Part shown: positions 44,070 to 53,429 of the stretch, piece by piece
How the letters are laid out: every line of letters begins with the position of its first letter
How positions within the stretch are numbered: the first letter of the stretch is position 1
Assembly (NCBI RefSeq): GCF_021560175.1
Contig: NZ_CP091110.1
Span: forward strand, 2,408,001-2,472,000
Length of the DNA stretch: 64,000 nt
Reading direction: 5' to 3'
DNA from: Neobacillus drentensis
GTDB lineage: Bacteria > Bacillota > Bacilli > Bacillales > Cytobacillaceae
Notes under the pieces: model-generated
The model's database searches: none
Seen by the model: only the letters and a program-made list of their open reading frames with translations
What the model was told of the DNA's origin: nothing
Translations under genes and position numbers: made by a program

Positions 44070-44094
44070 GTTTTATTTAAAAATTTTAAATATA

Positions 44095-44111
44095 TGCAAA
44101 AATTATTTGCT
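44095..44111 (+). promoter_or_regulatory. RocR upstream activating site 2
   Basis: TGCAAAAATTATTTGCT, a weaker inverted repeat of the same form, 42 bases (four helical turns) from site 1, so both face the same side of the DNA. Confidence 0.65.
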
Positions 44112-44151
44112 GTTAATACCATAGAAAAGCTATTAAACTGCAAAATTCAAG

Positions 44152-44168
44152 TTGGCACGGAACTTGCA
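44152..44168 (+). promoter_or_regulatory. Sigma-54 (SigL) -24/-12 promoter of rocADG
   Basis: TTGGCAC-N5-TTGCA matches the sigma-54 consensus exactly (GG at -24, GC at -12). It lies 37 bases before the rocA start codon. Confidence 0.93.
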
Positions 44169-44204
44169 ATATACTTTTAATGAACAACAAAAGGGGGAAA
44201 AACA

Positions 44205-45749
44205 ATGTATCCATACTCACATGAACCATTCACTAATTTTACGGAAGAAAAAAATATACAGGCTTTTAAAGAAGCACTTGCCTTAGTCGAAAGTGTGCTC
44301 GGAAAACACTACCCGGTTATCATTGACGGCGAACCTATCACAACAGAAGAAAAAATTCAATCAATCAATCCAGCCAATAAAGAAGAGGTGATTGGCAGCG
44401 TTTCAATGGCCAATCAAGAACTAGCTGAAAAAGCGATGCAAGCAGCCTTAGCAGCATTTGAGAACTGGAAAACATGGAGCCCAGAACATCGTGCTAATAT
44501 CCTATTCCGTGCAGCTGCAATGCTTCGCCGCCGTAAACATGAATTCTCTAGCTATCTAGTAAAAGAAGCAGGGAAGCCATGGAACGAAGCAGACGCCGAT
44601 ACTGCTGAAGCAATTGATTTTATCGAGTTTTATGCGAGACAAATGGTAAGCATTAAAGAAGGTGTACCTGTAAAAAGCCGTGCAGGAGAATATAATCAAT
44701 ACAACTACATTCCGCTTGGAGTGGGAATCATCATTTCACCATTTAACTTCCCGCTTGCGATTATGGCTGGAACTACGGTTGCAGCAATTGTTTCTGGAAA
44801 CACGGTTCTTTTAAAACCAGCTAATTCTACACCAATCGTTGCTGCAAAATTTGTAGAGCTGATGCATGAAGCTGGACTGCCAAAAGGAGTTTTAAACTTT
44901 GTACCTGGCAGCGGTGCTCAAATTGGTGATTACTTAGTGGATCATCCGAAAACTCGATTTGTATCGTTTACAGGTTCGCGCGAAGTAGGCTGCCGTATTT
45001 ATGAACGCGCTGCAAAAGTAAATCCAGGACAAATTTGGTTAAAACGTGTGATTGCCGAGATGGGTGGTAAAGACACCGTTGTGGTCGATAGCGAAGCAGA
45101 CTTGGATCTTGCTGCAGCTTCAATCGTCTACTCAGCATTTGGCTACTCCGGTCAAAAATGTTCAGCTGGTTCCCGTGCTGTTGTTCACCAAGATGTATAT
45201 GATGTTGTGCTTGAAAAGGCGGTTGCGCTAACAAAAACTCTTACCCTTGGTAATCCAGAATTAAAAGAAACTTACATGGGACCAGTTATTGACGAGAGAT
45301 CATTCAAAAAAATCATGAGCTATATTGAAATTGGAAAAGAAGAAGGCAGATTAATGACAGGAGGCGAAGGGGATGACTCCAAGGGTTATTTTATTCAACC
45401 AACTATCTTCGCTGACTTGGATGAGGATGCCCGCCTTATGAAGGAAGAAATTTTTGGACCAGTGGTAACCTTCTGTAAGGCGCGTGACTTTGATCATTTG
45501 ATGAAAATTGCCAACAACACGGATTATGGTTTAACAGGAGCATTGATTTCAAATAACCGCGAGCACATTGAAAGAGCAAGACAAGAATTCCACGTAGGAA
45601 ATCTTTATTTTAATCGTGTATGTACGGGTGCGATTGTAGGCTACCAGCCATTCGGCGGATTCAATATGTCTGGAACCGATTCAAAAGCGGGCGGACCGGA
45701 TTATTTACTTCTTCATATGCAGGCGAAAACAACATCAGAAATGCTTTAA
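44205..45749 (+). CDS. rocA: L-glutamate gamma-semialdehyde (1-pyrroline-5-carboxylate) dehydrogenase
   Basis: NAD-dependent aldehyde dehydrogenase of 514 residues, RocA/PruA branch, oxidising glutamate semialdehyde to glutamate. It starts with the family-specific [33 protein letters not shown] supplies the general base Glu and [14 protein letters not shown] the nucleophilic Cys. [20 protein letters not shown] and FTGSREVG are cofactor-binding. AAGGGGG precedes the ATG. It is the first gene of a rocA-rocD-rocG operon behind a sigma-54 promoter. Confidence 0.95.
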   Translation: MYPYSHEPFTNFTEEKNIQAFKEALALVESVLGKHYPVIIDGEPITTEEKIQSINPANKEEVIGSVSMANQELAEKAMQAALAAFENWKTWSPEHRANILFRAAAMLRRRKHEFSSYLVKEAGKPWNEADADTAEAIDFIEFYARQMVSIKEGVPVKSRAGEYNQYNYIPLGVGIIISPFNFPLAIMAGTTVAAIVSGNTVLLKPANSTPIVAAKFVELMHEAGLPKGVLNFVPGSGAQIGDYLVDHPKTRFVSFTGSREVGCRIYERAAKVNPGQIWLKRVIAEMGGKDTVVVDSEADLDLAAASIVYSAFGYSGQKCSAGSRAVVHQDVYDVVLEKAVALTKTLTLGNPELKETYMGPVIDERSFKKIMSYIEIGKEEGRLMTGGEGDDSKGYFIQPTIFADLDEDARLMKEEIFGPVVTFCKARDFDHLMKIANNTDYGLTGALISNNREHIERARQEFHVGNLYFNRVCTGAIVGYQPFGGFNMSGTDSKAGGPDYLLLHMQAKTTSEML

Positions 45750-45800
45750 GATTATAAGGGGTGGGGGGCACTATGGTGCTCCCTAAGAATAAAGGGGGAA

Positions 45801-47006
45801 ATGAACATGATGGTTACAACGAAAACGACGGAAATTATTGAACAAACAAATAAATATGGGGCAAATAATTATCATCCACTGCCAATCGTGATTGCGAAGG
45901 CGGAAGGGGTATGGGTGGAAAGTCCTGAAGGCAATCGTTATATGGATATGCTTAGTGCGTATTCAGCTGTAAACCAAGGGCACCGTCATCCGAAAATCAT
46001 TCAAGCATTAAAAGACCAAGCAGACAGAGTAACCTTAACTTCACGTGCCTTCCATAATGATCAGCTTGGTCCTTGGTATGAAAAAATCTGCAAACTTACA
46101 AATAAAAACATGGCACTTCCGATGAATACAGGTGCAGAAGCTGTCGAAACAGCACTAAAAGCAGCGCGTCGCTGGGGTTATGATGTAAAGGGTATTGCTG
46201 AAAATCAGGCTGAAATCATTGCCTGCGATGGAAATTTCCATGGCCGGACAATGGGGGCTGTTTCATTATCCTCGGATCCAGAGTACAAACGCGGATTTGG
46301 ACCAATGCTCCCAGGCATCAAATTAATTCCATATGGTGATTTAGAGGCATTAAAGGCAGCCATCACACCAAATACAGCAGCATTTTTAATGGAGCCTATT
46401 CAAGGGGAAGCAGGAATCCTATTACCTCCTGAAGGATTCTTAAAACAAGCTTCTGAATTGTGTAAAGAAAATAATGTATTATTTATCGCTGACGAAATTC
46501 AAGTTGGTTTGGCTCGTACAGGAAAAATGTTTGCCTGTGATTGGGAAGATGTTGAGCCAGATATGCTGATATTAGGAAAAGCACTTGGAGGCGGGGTATT
46601 CCCAATCTCATGTGTTGTTGCCAACTCGGACGTATTAAGTGTATTTAATCCAGGTTCTCACGGTTCCACATTTGGAGGAAATCCGCTTGCTTGTGCCGTA
46701 TCACTTGCTGCCCTAGAGGTTATTGAGGAAGAACATCTAGCAGAACGTTCGCTTGATTTAGGAAAGTATTTCCTTGATCAATTGAAAGCGATTAGCAATC
46801 CAATCATTAAAGAGATCCGTGGAAAAGGCTTGTTTATTGGAGTGGAATTAACCGAAGAAGCAAGGCCATATTGCGAACAATTAAAAGAAGCAGGGTTATT
46901 ATGTAAAGAAACGCATGATACCGTGATCCGCTTTGCACCGCCACTAATTATTACGAAAGAAGAAATTGATTGGGCTATTGAGAAAATTCAAAGCGTTTTA
47001 TCATAA
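45801..47006 (+). CDS. rocD: Ornithine aminotransferase
   Basis: PLP-dependent class III aminotransferase, about 400 residues, converting ornithine plus 2-oxoglutarate to glutamate semialdehyde plus glutamate. PLP site: [15 protein letters not shown] and [16 protein letters not shown] (catalytic Lys). The N-terminal [22 protein letters not shown] (region) is typical of ornithine aminotransferases. Start choice: ATG at 45801 or two codons later (AAGGGGG is upstream). It is 51 bases after rocA and feeds its product directly to RocA. Confidence 0.95.
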   Translation: MNMMVTTKTTEIIEQTNKYGANNYHPLPIVIAKAEGVWVESPEGNRYMDMLSAYSAVNQGHRHPKIIQALKDQADRVTLTSRAFHNDQLGPWYEKICKLTNKNMALPMNTGAEAVETALKAARRWGYDVKGIAENQAEIIACDGNFHGRTMGAVSLSSDPEYKRGFGPMLPGIKLIPYGDLEALKAAITPNTAAFLMEPIQGEAGILLPPEGFLKQASELCKENNVLFIADEIQVGLARTGKMFACDWEDVEPDMLILGKALGGGVFPISCVVANSDVLSVFNPGSHGSTFGGNPLACAVSLAALEVIEEEHLAERSLDLGKYFLDQLKAISNPIIKEIRGKGLFIGVELTEEARPYCEQLKEAGLLCKETHDTVIRFAPPLIITKEEIDWAIEKIQSVLS

Positions 47007-47039
47007 AATATAAGTCTAACTTAATAAGGGGTGGCATAA

Positions 47040-48332
47040 ATGCCTGCAAATAAATTGGTTGATGAAATGTCAAAAGAACAACAAAAGGAACAAGAGTCTT
47101 TAAATTTATTTTATTCCACGCAAACCGTCATTCGAAAAGCACTTAATAAGTTAGGTTATACAAATGAAATGTATGAACTTTTAAAGGACCCGCTTCGCTT
47201 ATTAACGGTTCGAATTCCTGTCAGAATGGATGACGGTACGGTTAAAGTCTTTACAGGTTACCGATCACAACATAATGATGCTGTAGGACCAACAAAAGGC
47301 GGTGTTCGGTTTCACCCAGAGGTGGATGAAGAAGAGGTAAAGGCTTTATCGATTTGGATGAGCCTAAAGTGCGGGATAACCGATCTTCCTTATGGCGGAG
47401 GGAAAGGTGGAATCATTTGTGATCCAAGACAAATGTCCTTTAGAGAGCTTGAGAGACTAAGCCGCGGCTATGTACGGGCGGTCAGCCAAATTGTTGGGCC
47501 TTCAAAAGATATTCCTGCACCAGACGTGTATACCAATTCACAAATCATGGCCTGGATGATGGATGAGTACAGCCGTTTACGTGAGTTTGACTCACCAGGT
47601 TTTATTACAGGAAAGCCATTAGTCCTTGGAGGATCAAAAGGCCGTGAGACGGCAACAGCTGCTGGTGTGACAATCTGTATAGAAGAAGCGGTTAAAAAGA
47701 GAGGCATCGAATTAAAAGGCTCACGTGTTGTCATTCAAGGCTTTGGAAATGCTGGCAGTTATCTTGCAAAATTTATGCATGATGCCGGTGCAAAGGTAGT
47801 AGCTGTTTCAGATGTATACGGCGGGGTCTACGATTCAAATGGACTAGATATTGATTTCTTGCTTGATAGAAGAGATAGCTTTGGTACTTTCTCGCAATTA
47901 TTTACTAACACGATTACCAATCAAGAACTGTTAGAGTTAGATTGTGACATACTTGTCCCTGCGGCAATCTCAAACCAGATAACCGCGCAAAATGCCGCCA
48001 ATATTAAGGCTTCGATTGTTGTGGAAGCTGCTAATGGGCCGACCACATTGGAGGCAACCACAATCTTAACGGAACGAGGTGTCTTGCTTGTTCCCGATAT
48101 TTTGGCAAGTGCCGGCGGTGTAACGGTTTCCTATTTTGAATGGGTTCAAAACAATCAAGGCTATTACTGGTCGGAGGAAGAAGTGGCTGAAAAGCTAGTA
48201 AAGGTAATGACTAAGTCCTTCGAAACGATCTATGAAACGGCCAAGGCACATCAAGTAGATATGCGCCTAGCAGCCTATATGGTCGGGATCAGAAAAGTAG
48301 CAGAGGCCTCTAGCTTCCGTGGCTGGGTATAG
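47040..48332 (+). CDS. rocG: NAD-type catabolic glutamate dehydrogenase
   Basis: Cytosolic glutamate dehydrogenase of 430 residues, converting glutamate to 2-oxoglutarate and ammonia. PYGGGKGGIICDP (near residue 118) carries the catalytic Lys and TKGGVRFHPEV the substrate Lys. The Rossmann motif VIQGFGNAGSYLAKFMHDAGAKV is near 230. A position inside a RocR/sigma-54 operon supports RocG rather than GudB. In B. subtilis rocG stands alone with a downstream enhancer, so its inclusion behind rocA and rocD is a difference. AAGGGGTGG precedes the ATG. Confidence 0.93.
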   Translation: MPANKLVDEMSKEQQKEQESLNLFYSTQTVIRKALNKLGYTNEMYELLKDPLRLLTVRIPVRMDDGTVKVFTGYRSQHNDAVGPTKGGVRFHPEVDEEEVKALSIWMSLKCGITDLPYGGGKGGIICDPRQMSFRELERLSRGYVRAVSQIVGPSKDIPAPDVYTNSQIMAWMMDEYSRLREFDSPGFITGKPLVLGGSKGRETATAAGVTICIEEAVKKRGIELKGSRVVIQGFGNAGSYLAKFMHDAGAKVVAVSDVYGGVYDSNGLDIDFLLDRRDSFGTFSQLFTNTITNQELLELDCDILVPAAISNQITAQNAANIKASIVVEAANGPTTLEATTILTERGVLLVPDILASAGGVTVSYFEWVQNNQGYYWSEEEVAEKLVKVMTKSFETIYETAKAHQVDMRLAAYMVGIRKVAEASSFRGWV

Positions 48333-48385
48333 AAGAATGATTTCGTTTTGTCAATACGAAATTCAAGATATGAGGAGTGAACAAT

Positions 48386-48640
48386 TTGTTAAAGATTGAA
48401 GAAACTGTTTACAGTCCATGTTCTGGTACCGTTGAAAAAGTATTAACAGAAAAAGACAGCCATGTATATGAATGGGAGAGGCTGTTTTTAATTAAAGCTC
48501 ACAACGGTAAAATTGAAGAGATTTCGGTTGGCATAAGCGGACATATCACTTCGTTAAATGTGAAGGATGGCCAAAAAGTGGATACTGAAACTGCCTTGGC
48601 AGTGATAGAGGACGATTTAATTATTACGGGTAGTGACTGA
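48386..48640 (+). CDS. Small lipoyl/biotinyl-domain-like protein at the end of the roc operon
   Basis: An 84-residue protein, essentially one lipoyl/biotinyl-like beta fold: YSPCSGTVEKVLTEKDSHVYE on one face and GISGHITSLNVKDGQKVDTE on the other, in the pseudo-symmetric pattern of carrier domains. The hairpin where carriers have (A/V)MKM reads HNGKIEEI. One Lys is near the right place if one residue is deleted, but the flanking motif is degenerate, so modification is uncertain. I chose TTG 48386 because GAGGAG ends eight bases before it, while GTG 48377 overlaps that site. It follows rocG by 53 bases and precedes a terminator, so it is probably co-transcribed. Function unknown. Confidence 0.75.
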   Translation: MLKIEETVYSPCSGTVEKVLTEKDSHVYEWERLFLIKAHNGKIEEISVGISGHITSLNVKDGQKVDTETALAVIEDDLIITGSD

Positions 48641-48644
48641 TCAA

Positions 48645-48681
48645 GGAACCCCCTTTCCTTAAGCTGGAAAGGGGGTTTTTG
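48645..48681 (+). terminator. Terminator of the roc operon
   Basis: AACCCCCTTTCC and GGAAAGGGGGTTTTT pair around TTAAGCT. The T-run merges into the inverted repeat at 48676. Confidence 0.9.
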
Positions 48682-48695
48682 CATCAATATGCAAA
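48674..48695 (+). promoter_or_regulatory. Candidate RocR site before the permease
   Basis: TTTTTGCAT-CAAT-ATGCAAAA, an inverted repeat of the TGCAAAA half-sites seen at rocA, centred about 82 bases before the permease -24 box. The half-site order is reversed relative to rocA, so recognition by RocR is not assured. Confidence 0.45.
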
Positions 48696-48765
48696 ATTTT
48701 TATCAAGGATGCCAAAAAAATTGGCGGTTCAGGTCAAAAAATGTTCACATTTAAGCGTTTTATGT

Positions 48766-48782
48766 TTGGCACAAAAATTGCA
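48766..48782 (+). promoter_or_regulatory. Sigma-54 (SigL) -24/-12 promoter of the permease
   Basis: TTGGCAC-N5-TTGCA, identical in its conserved bases to the rocA promoter. The start codon is 176 bases downstream, leaving an untranslated leader of about 160 bases. Confidence 0.93.
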
Positions 48783-48957
48783 ATATAATGATTGGAAAAG
48801 TGAAAAAATTAAAAAGATTTAGTTGTTCGTAAAAGGTAGGTCGGCTAAGATCTTTTTATCAACTGGAAGTGTTCCTGTTGAATGTTTACTTTCCAGGTTG
48901 GAATGGGATGGGGAAATATTGTAAGCGTATTCTCGAATAGAAAAAGGGGGAAACTTA

Positions 48958-50400
48958 ATGAATTTACAAGAAAACAACACCACACATGAATTAAAACGAA
49001 CGATGAAGTCGCGGCATCTATTCATGATTTCTTTAGGAGGGGTTATTGGTTCAGGACTTTTCTTGGGTTCTGGCTATACGATTAGTCAGGCCGGTCCAAT
49101 GGGAGCGATTCTTTCTTACGTTATCGGCGGCTTTATAATGTTCTTAACGATGCTTTGCTTAGGGGAATTATCGGTCGCAATGCCGGTTTCCGGGTCATTT
49201 CAAACCTACACCACAAAGTTTATAGGTCCTGGCACAGGGTTTGCACTAGGCTGGCTGTATTGGCTAGGCTGGTCCGTAACCGTTGCATTGGAGTTACTTT
49301 CTGCCGGCCAGCTCATGCAAAGATGGTTTCCTGATTCACCTGTTTGGATATGGTGTGCGATTTTTGCCATCGTTCTTTTTTCCCTTAACGCACTTTCTGC
49401 CCGTGCATTTGGCGAAACAGAATTTTGGTTCTCGAGCATTAAAATTTTCGCAATCTTAGCATTCATTGTTCTGGGCGGCGCTGCTATGTTTGGGTTAATC
49501 AGTTTGAAGGGTGGACAACCCGCGCCATTTTTATCCAACTTCACTGCCCATGGTTTGTTACCTCATGGTATTACCGCCCTTTTAATTACAATGATAACCG
49601 TTAACTTTTCGTTTCAAGGAACAGAACTTATTGGGATTGCCGCAGGAGAAAGCGAAGAACCCGAGAAAACGATTCCAAGGTCGATTAAACAAACCGTTTG
49701 GCGTACATTGTTTTTCTTTGTCTTAGCCATTTTTGTTTTAGCAAGCTTAATCCCAATGAAACAAGCAGGGGTTGTCGAAAGCCCATTTGTTGTCGTATTT
49801 GACAGTATCGGTATTCCATATGCAGCCGATATTATGAACTTTGTTATCTTAACTGCGTTACTTTCAGTTGCTAACTCAGGCCTTTATGCCGCAACAAGGA
49901 TGTTGTATGCGATGTCAAAAGAGAAGATGGCAAGTGAAGGGTTGGCAAAAGTCAATAAACAAGGGGTTCCGTTTAACGCGCTTGTTTTAACCATTGGAAT
50001 TGCACTTCTATCATTATTATCAGGCTTTTTTGCCGAAGAAACAGTTTTTGTTTGGCTGTTATCTGTGGCTGGACTGGGTGCACAGGTTGGCTGGATTTCG
50101 ATTACAGCTTCCCAAATTGCCTTCCGCAGGAAATTTATTCGTGAAGGCGGAAAAGTTGAGGACTTAAAGTTTAGAACACCACTATTCCCAATCTTGCCGA
50201 TTATTGGTTTAACCTTAAACTGTCTGGTTTTGACAAGTTTAGCGTTTGATTCTGAACAGCGTCTGGCCCTATATTTAGGCGTTCCTTTTGTTGTAGCCTG
50301 TTATATAATTTACCATTTTAAAATCAAAAAGAACCGCGAAATGGAACGGGGGGCTGTACAGGAATTAAATCTAAATGAAAATAAAAAAATGATTATCTAA
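48958..50400 (+). CDS. rocE: RocE-like amino acid permease
   Basis: A 480-residue, twelve-helix APC-family permease of the AAT group, importing arginine, ornithine or a related amino acid with protons. It shows LKRTMKSRHLFMISLGGVIGSGLFLGSGY at the N-terminus (helix 1 GxGxFLG motif) and FQGTELIGIAAGESEEPEKTIP near residue 220, typical of RocE/LysP. AAAGGGGG precedes the ATG. Its own sigma-54 promoter and position after rocADG mark it as the uptake component of the RocR regulon. The exact amino acid is an inference. Confidence 0.88.
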   Translation: MNLQENNTTHELKRTMKSRHLFMISLGGVIGSGLFLGSGYTISQAGPMGAILSYVIGGFIMFLTMLCLGELSVAMPVSGSFQTYTTKFIGPGTGFALGWLYWLGWSVTVALELLSAGQLMQRWFPDSPVWIWCAIFAIVLFSLNALSARAFGETEFWFSSIKIFAILAFIVLGGAAMFGLISLKGGQPAPFLSNFTAHGLLPHGITALLITMITVNFSFQGTELIGIAAGESEEPEKTIPRSIKQTVWRTLFFFVLAIFVLASLIPMKQAGVVESPFVVVFDSIGIPYAADIMNFVILTALLSVANSGLYAATRMLYAMSKEKMASEGLAKVNKQGVPFNALVLTIGIALLSLLSGFFAEETVFVWLLSVAGLGAQVGWISITASQIAFRRKFIREGGKVEDLKFRTPLFPILPIIGLTLNCLVLTSLAFDSEQRLALYLGVPFVVACYIIYHFKIKKNREMERGAVQELNLNENKKMII

Positions 50401-50404
50401 ATCA

Positions 50405-50447
50405 AATCAACAGCGTTTGGCTCCGTCCAAGCGCTTTTGTTTTGGGA
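50405..50447 (+). terminator. Terminator after the permease
   Basis: AGCGTTTGG and CCAAGCGCT pair around CTCCGT and are followed by TTTGTTTTG. Confidence 0.75.
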
Positions 50448-50490
50448 TAAAGTAACTGAAAAAAAGAATACTATGAAAGAGGTGATTGTT

Positions 50491-50664
50491 ATGAAAGATT
50501 GGAATGAACAGGCCGCCCCCAATAATAATTTAGCACCGAAGACGTTAAAAACAGGCGAATTTGTCGGGAAAGTACCAGATCACGAATTTTCCGAGGAATT
50601 ATCTGATGGCGGCGAGCGAGATCAATTCATTCAAAGACAGAAAAAGAATTTAAAAATGAAATAA
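50491..50664 (+). CDS. Small hydrophilic protein (57 aa), unknown function
   Basis: Starts MKDWNEQAAPNNNLAPKT and ends IQRQKKNLKMK. It is very hydrophilic, with a Glu/Asp/Gly middle (ELSDGGERDQF). GAGGTG lies seven bases before the ATG at 50491, better than the longer frame from 50437. A terminator follows. I do not recognise the family. Confidence 0.65.
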   Translation: MKDWNEQAAPNNNLAPKTLKTGEFVGKVPDHEFSEELSDGGERDQFIQRQKKNLKMK

Positions 50665-50673
50665 CGATTGGAC

Positions 50674-50709
50674 AGGTGACGAACATTTCGTCACTTTTAT
50701 TTTTTGAAA
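50674..50709 (+). terminator. Terminator after the small gene
   Basis: GTGACGAA and TTCGTCAC pair around CAT, followed by TTTTATTTTTT. Confidence 0.88.
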
Positions 50710-50747
50710 AAGTGGTAAAACCTACTTTACAAAGAAGCAAAATAGCT

Positions 50748-50760
50748 ATAGAATTTCTAT
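50748..50760. promoter_or_regulatory. Candidate PadR operator 1
   Basis: Palindrome ATAGAA-T-TTCTAT, 29 bases before the padR start. The same 13-mer recurs at 51796. An adjacent CCTA...TAGG dyad (50764-50778) overlaps the leader. Confidence 0.55.
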
Positions 50761-50789
50761 GTACCTAAAAATTCTAGGTAGGTGAAAAT

Positions 50790-51137
50790 ATGTTTAATCG
50801 TGAATTGGTAAAAGGGAGCACTTCCCTAATCCTTCTGCAATTATTAAATGAGCGCGATATGTATGGCTATGAATTAGTAAAAGAGTTAGAACAGCGCAGT
50901 GACAATGGGCTAAGCGTAAAGGAAGGCACTTTATATCCGGCGCTTCATAAACTTGAAAAACAGGAATACATTGAATGCTATTGGGTGGAACAGGAAAAGG
51001 GACCAGCACGTAAGTACTATCGGATCACCGATGGTGGAAGAGACTTGTTAGGCGAGAAAACGCGGGAATGGCAGGATTTTGTTAAAGTAATGAACAAGGT
51101 AATAGGGAGATCAACACATGGAACGGCCGAAGAATGA
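50790..51137 (+). CDS. PadR-family transcriptional regulator
   Basis: A 115-residue PadR winged-helix regulator (subfamily s1, short). It shows [25 protein letters not shown] at residues 6-30, [20 protein letters not shown] (recognition helix, near 43) and [17 protein letters not shown]. The wing and C-terminal dimerisation helix are complete. It overlaps the HAAS protein gene by 20 bases, so the two are translationally coupled. It probably represses itself and the DUF4173 gene through the shared palindrome. Confidence 0.88.
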   Translation: MFNRELVKGSTSLILLQLLNERDMYGYELVKELEQRSDNGLSVKEGTLYPALHKLEKQEYIECYWVEQEKGPARKYYRITDGGRDLLGEKTREWQDFVKVMNKVIGRSTHGTAEE

Positions 51138-51756
51138 TTTTCTTAGACAATTAGATAAAGGGCTTGGCAGCCATCAAGAGAGGCAGAGTATCCTTCTAGA
51201 ATATGAATCCCACATTGATGAAATTCTGCTGGAGTCTTTTGATTGTTCAACAGAAGAGCAAGTGATGGACCGACTTGTATCGAGGCTCGGATGCCCTGCG
51301 GAAATTGCCGCGATGTGGCAGGAAGAGTTGTCGGTTACTCCTAGTAATATGAAGTGGCTCTTTATTTTCCTAAACATAGTCTTTTTTGGCGGCGGAAGTA
51401 TGATTACACTCGCACATAATCTTTATGAATGGAGCTGGTTAACGGCCCTTTGGGGTCAATTAACATCCATTCGAACCTTAATTGCTTTTTTATACCTGTT
51501 TTTCTGGGCCTTACTTGGGTATGAAATTGGCAAGGGCTTTGGACATGGAGGACGGAGACTTTTAAGAAAAACTTTCTTATTATCTTTGATTCCAAATATC
51601 ATACTGATGATTTTGACAGTATTTGAAATTATTCCGCATTCTTGGTTCGCGCCACTTCTAACAAAAACCTTTATTATTGCTTGTATCATTTTTACGATTA
51701 TTCTTTATCCGGTTAGCTGGCTGGGATACCGGTGGGGAAGGAAAGCTTCGATATAA
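51118..51756 (+). CDS. HAAS-domain membrane protein (DUF1700-like)
   Basis: A 212-residue protein. The N-terminal ~80 residues form a HAAS (DUF1700-like) soluble domain ([28 protein letters not shown]), and four TM segments follow. HAAS proteins typically sit next to PadR regulators and act with them, often in envelope stress or antimicrobial sensing, but the mechanism is not established. The ATG lies inside the padR 3' end. Confidence 0.8.
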   Translation: MERPKNDFLRQLDKGLGSHQERQSILLEYESHIDEILLESFDCSTEEQVMDRLVSRLGCPAEIAAMWQEELSVTPSNMKWLFIFLNIVFFGGGSMITLAHNLYEWSWLTALWGQLTSIRTLIAFLYLFFWALLGYEIGKGFGHGGRRLLRKTFLLSLIPNIILMILTVFEIIPHSWFAPLLTKTFIIACIIFTIILYPVSWLGYRWGRKASI

Positions 51757-51795
51757 GCAGTTTTTTTTGCTTATATACCTAGTAAAACTATATAT

Positions 51796-51808
51796 ATAGA
51801 ATTTCTAT
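51796..51808. promoter_or_regulatory. Candidate PadR operator 2
   Basis: Same 13-bp palindrome as at 50748, 20 bases before the DUF4173 start codon. A TACCTAGTAAAAC stretch lies just upstream, as at the padR promoter. Confidence 0.55.
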
Positions 51809-51828
51809 ACAAAGGTGAGGGATACACA

Positions 51829-53289
51829 ATGGAAATAAACGTAAACAAAAAAGATTGGCTGTTTTTATTATTATGCTTGCTGCTTGGAGTTTTAGCGGAA
51901 GAATCTTTTTTCCGAGGTTTAATTGGAATTTCATATCTTATCTTTATCATGGCGTTTTATGCAGTATTTTTTTGGAGATACAAACGCTTTTCCTTTTCCC
52001 ACCAACGCTTAGGCTATCTGGTTTTAATCTGTATTTGGTTATTATCCGCGGGTTATGTATTGAATGAAAATATCCTTTTTTACATTTTGAATATCGTGGG
52101 GATACCAGTATTGGTTATCTTTCATCTTGTGTTAGTAACCAGCCCAAAACATTTCCGTTGGAACCAGCCGACATTTATTCTTTATATCTGCAAAAAACTT
52201 ATTGGCGCTATAAAATATAATGTGGCATTTACGGCATCATTGGGAAAATCTGCAAAGAACGGTGTTGACGATCATAAGCTCTTAGTTTGGAAAAAGATCT
52301 TAATTGGGGTTGTTATTTCTTTACCTGTTCTAGCCGTCGTATTGCAGCTGTTGATGAAAGCTGATAGCCAGTTTGCGCTGATGGTTGGAGGTATTCCCAA
52401 TCTGTTTCGAGTGGTTGATGCTGAAGGGGTCATGAGACTGGTCGTTGTTCTAATTTGTATGGGTGCTTTCTTTGGATTGATGCAAGTGCTAGTAAAAAAA
52501 CAAGTCGAAGCCATGAACCAGCAGGTTTGGCAGGCATCGGTAAAGCTTGATACGATTATTTCGGTAACCGTTCTGGTCTTAATTAATCTGGTTTATATCC
52601 TATTTACGATCGTTCAATTTAGATATTTCTTCAGCGGCAGCCTGCAAGGGGATTATACTTACGCAGAATATGCAAGAAAAGGTTTTTTTGAACTGCTTTT
52701 TGTGACGCTGATCAATTTATCAATCACCATCGTGGTTCTATCGTTTGGTGAGAGCGGGAAAAATGGAATCAGAAGAATGAGGCAGGTGTTGCTGACCATT
52801 CTTGTTCTTTCGAGCGCAGTTATGCTTAGCTCCGCCTTCTTACGATTAGGAATGTATGAGGAAGCCTATGGATTTACCTTCACTAGGGTTTTAGTTCATT
52901 CCTTTATGATCTTTCTGGTTGTCATTTTTACCTATACATTGGTCAAAATTTGGGTGGAAAAACTGTCCCTGTTTCACTTTTATTTTATCACGGCGTTGAT
53001 TTACTATACGACTATAAACGTTATGGATCTGGACCGAATAGTGGTTAAGGAAAATATCAGCCGTTTTGAAGAAACCGGTAAAATTGATGCGTACTACTTA
53101 AGTAGTTTATCGGCAACTGGGGTGCTTGGATTAGTAGAATTATATAAACGCGGTGAATCCATTCCTCAATTAGAAAAAATATTACGTGATAAGAAACTCG
53201 AATCCCGAGCGGAAAGTCATACTTGGCAATCTTATAATCTAAAAAGAGAACAAGTTTCGGAAAAATTAAACGAACTTCCAATTAAGTAG
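51829..53289 (+). CDS. DUF4173/DUF4153-type integral membrane protein
   Basis: A 486-residue membrane protein with about twelve hydrophobic segments and a C-terminal soluble region (420-486). The stretch YTYAEYARKGFFELLFVT near residue 283 is characteristic of DUF4173 proteins. No catalytic motif is recognised. It is linked to the PadR/HAAS pair by position and a shared candidate operator. GGTGAGG precedes the ATG. Function unknown. Confidence 0.75.
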   Translation: MEINVNKKDWLFLLLCLLLGVLAEESFFRGLIGISYLIFIMAFYAVFFWRYKRFSFSHQRLGYLVLICIWLLSAGYVLNENILFYILNIVGIPVLVIFHLVLVTSPKHFRWNQPTFILYICKKLIGAIKYNVAFTASLGKSAKNGVDDHKLLVWKKILIGVVISLPVLAVVLQLLMKADSQFALMVGGIPNLFRVVDAEGVMRLVVVLICMGAFFGLMQVLVKKQVEAMNQQVWQASVKLDTIISVTVLVLINLVYILFTIVQFRYFFSGSLQGDYTYAEYARKGFFELLFVTLINLSITIVVLSFGESGKNGIRRMRQVLLTILVLSSAVMLSSAFLRLGMYEEAYGFTFTRVLVHSFMIFLVVIFTYTLVKIWVEKLSLFHFYFITALIYYTTINVMDLDRIVVKENISRFEETGKIDAYYLSSLSATGVLGLVELYKRGESIPQLEKILRDKKLESRAESHTWQSYNLKREQVSEKLNELPIK

Positions 53290-53301
53290 TTTTTGGTTTC
53301 G

Positions 53302-53331
53302 TGGCATGCATAAACTATGCATGCTTTTTTC
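53302..53331 (+). terminator. Terminator after the DUF4173 gene
   Basis: GCATGCATA and TATGCATGC pair around AAC, followed by TTTTTT. Confidence 0.9.
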
Positions 53332-53429
53332 AGTTACCAGATTTTGAATTGAGAATATTAGGAAAAATAGGTTACAATGGATAAAGGAAAATTTAGGGAA
53401 ATACAAAATTATAAGGGATGGGGGATGAA

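Noticed and set aside
51404..51689. Minus-strand open frames under the HAAS gene
   Set aside because: Both are antisense shadows without ribosome sites.
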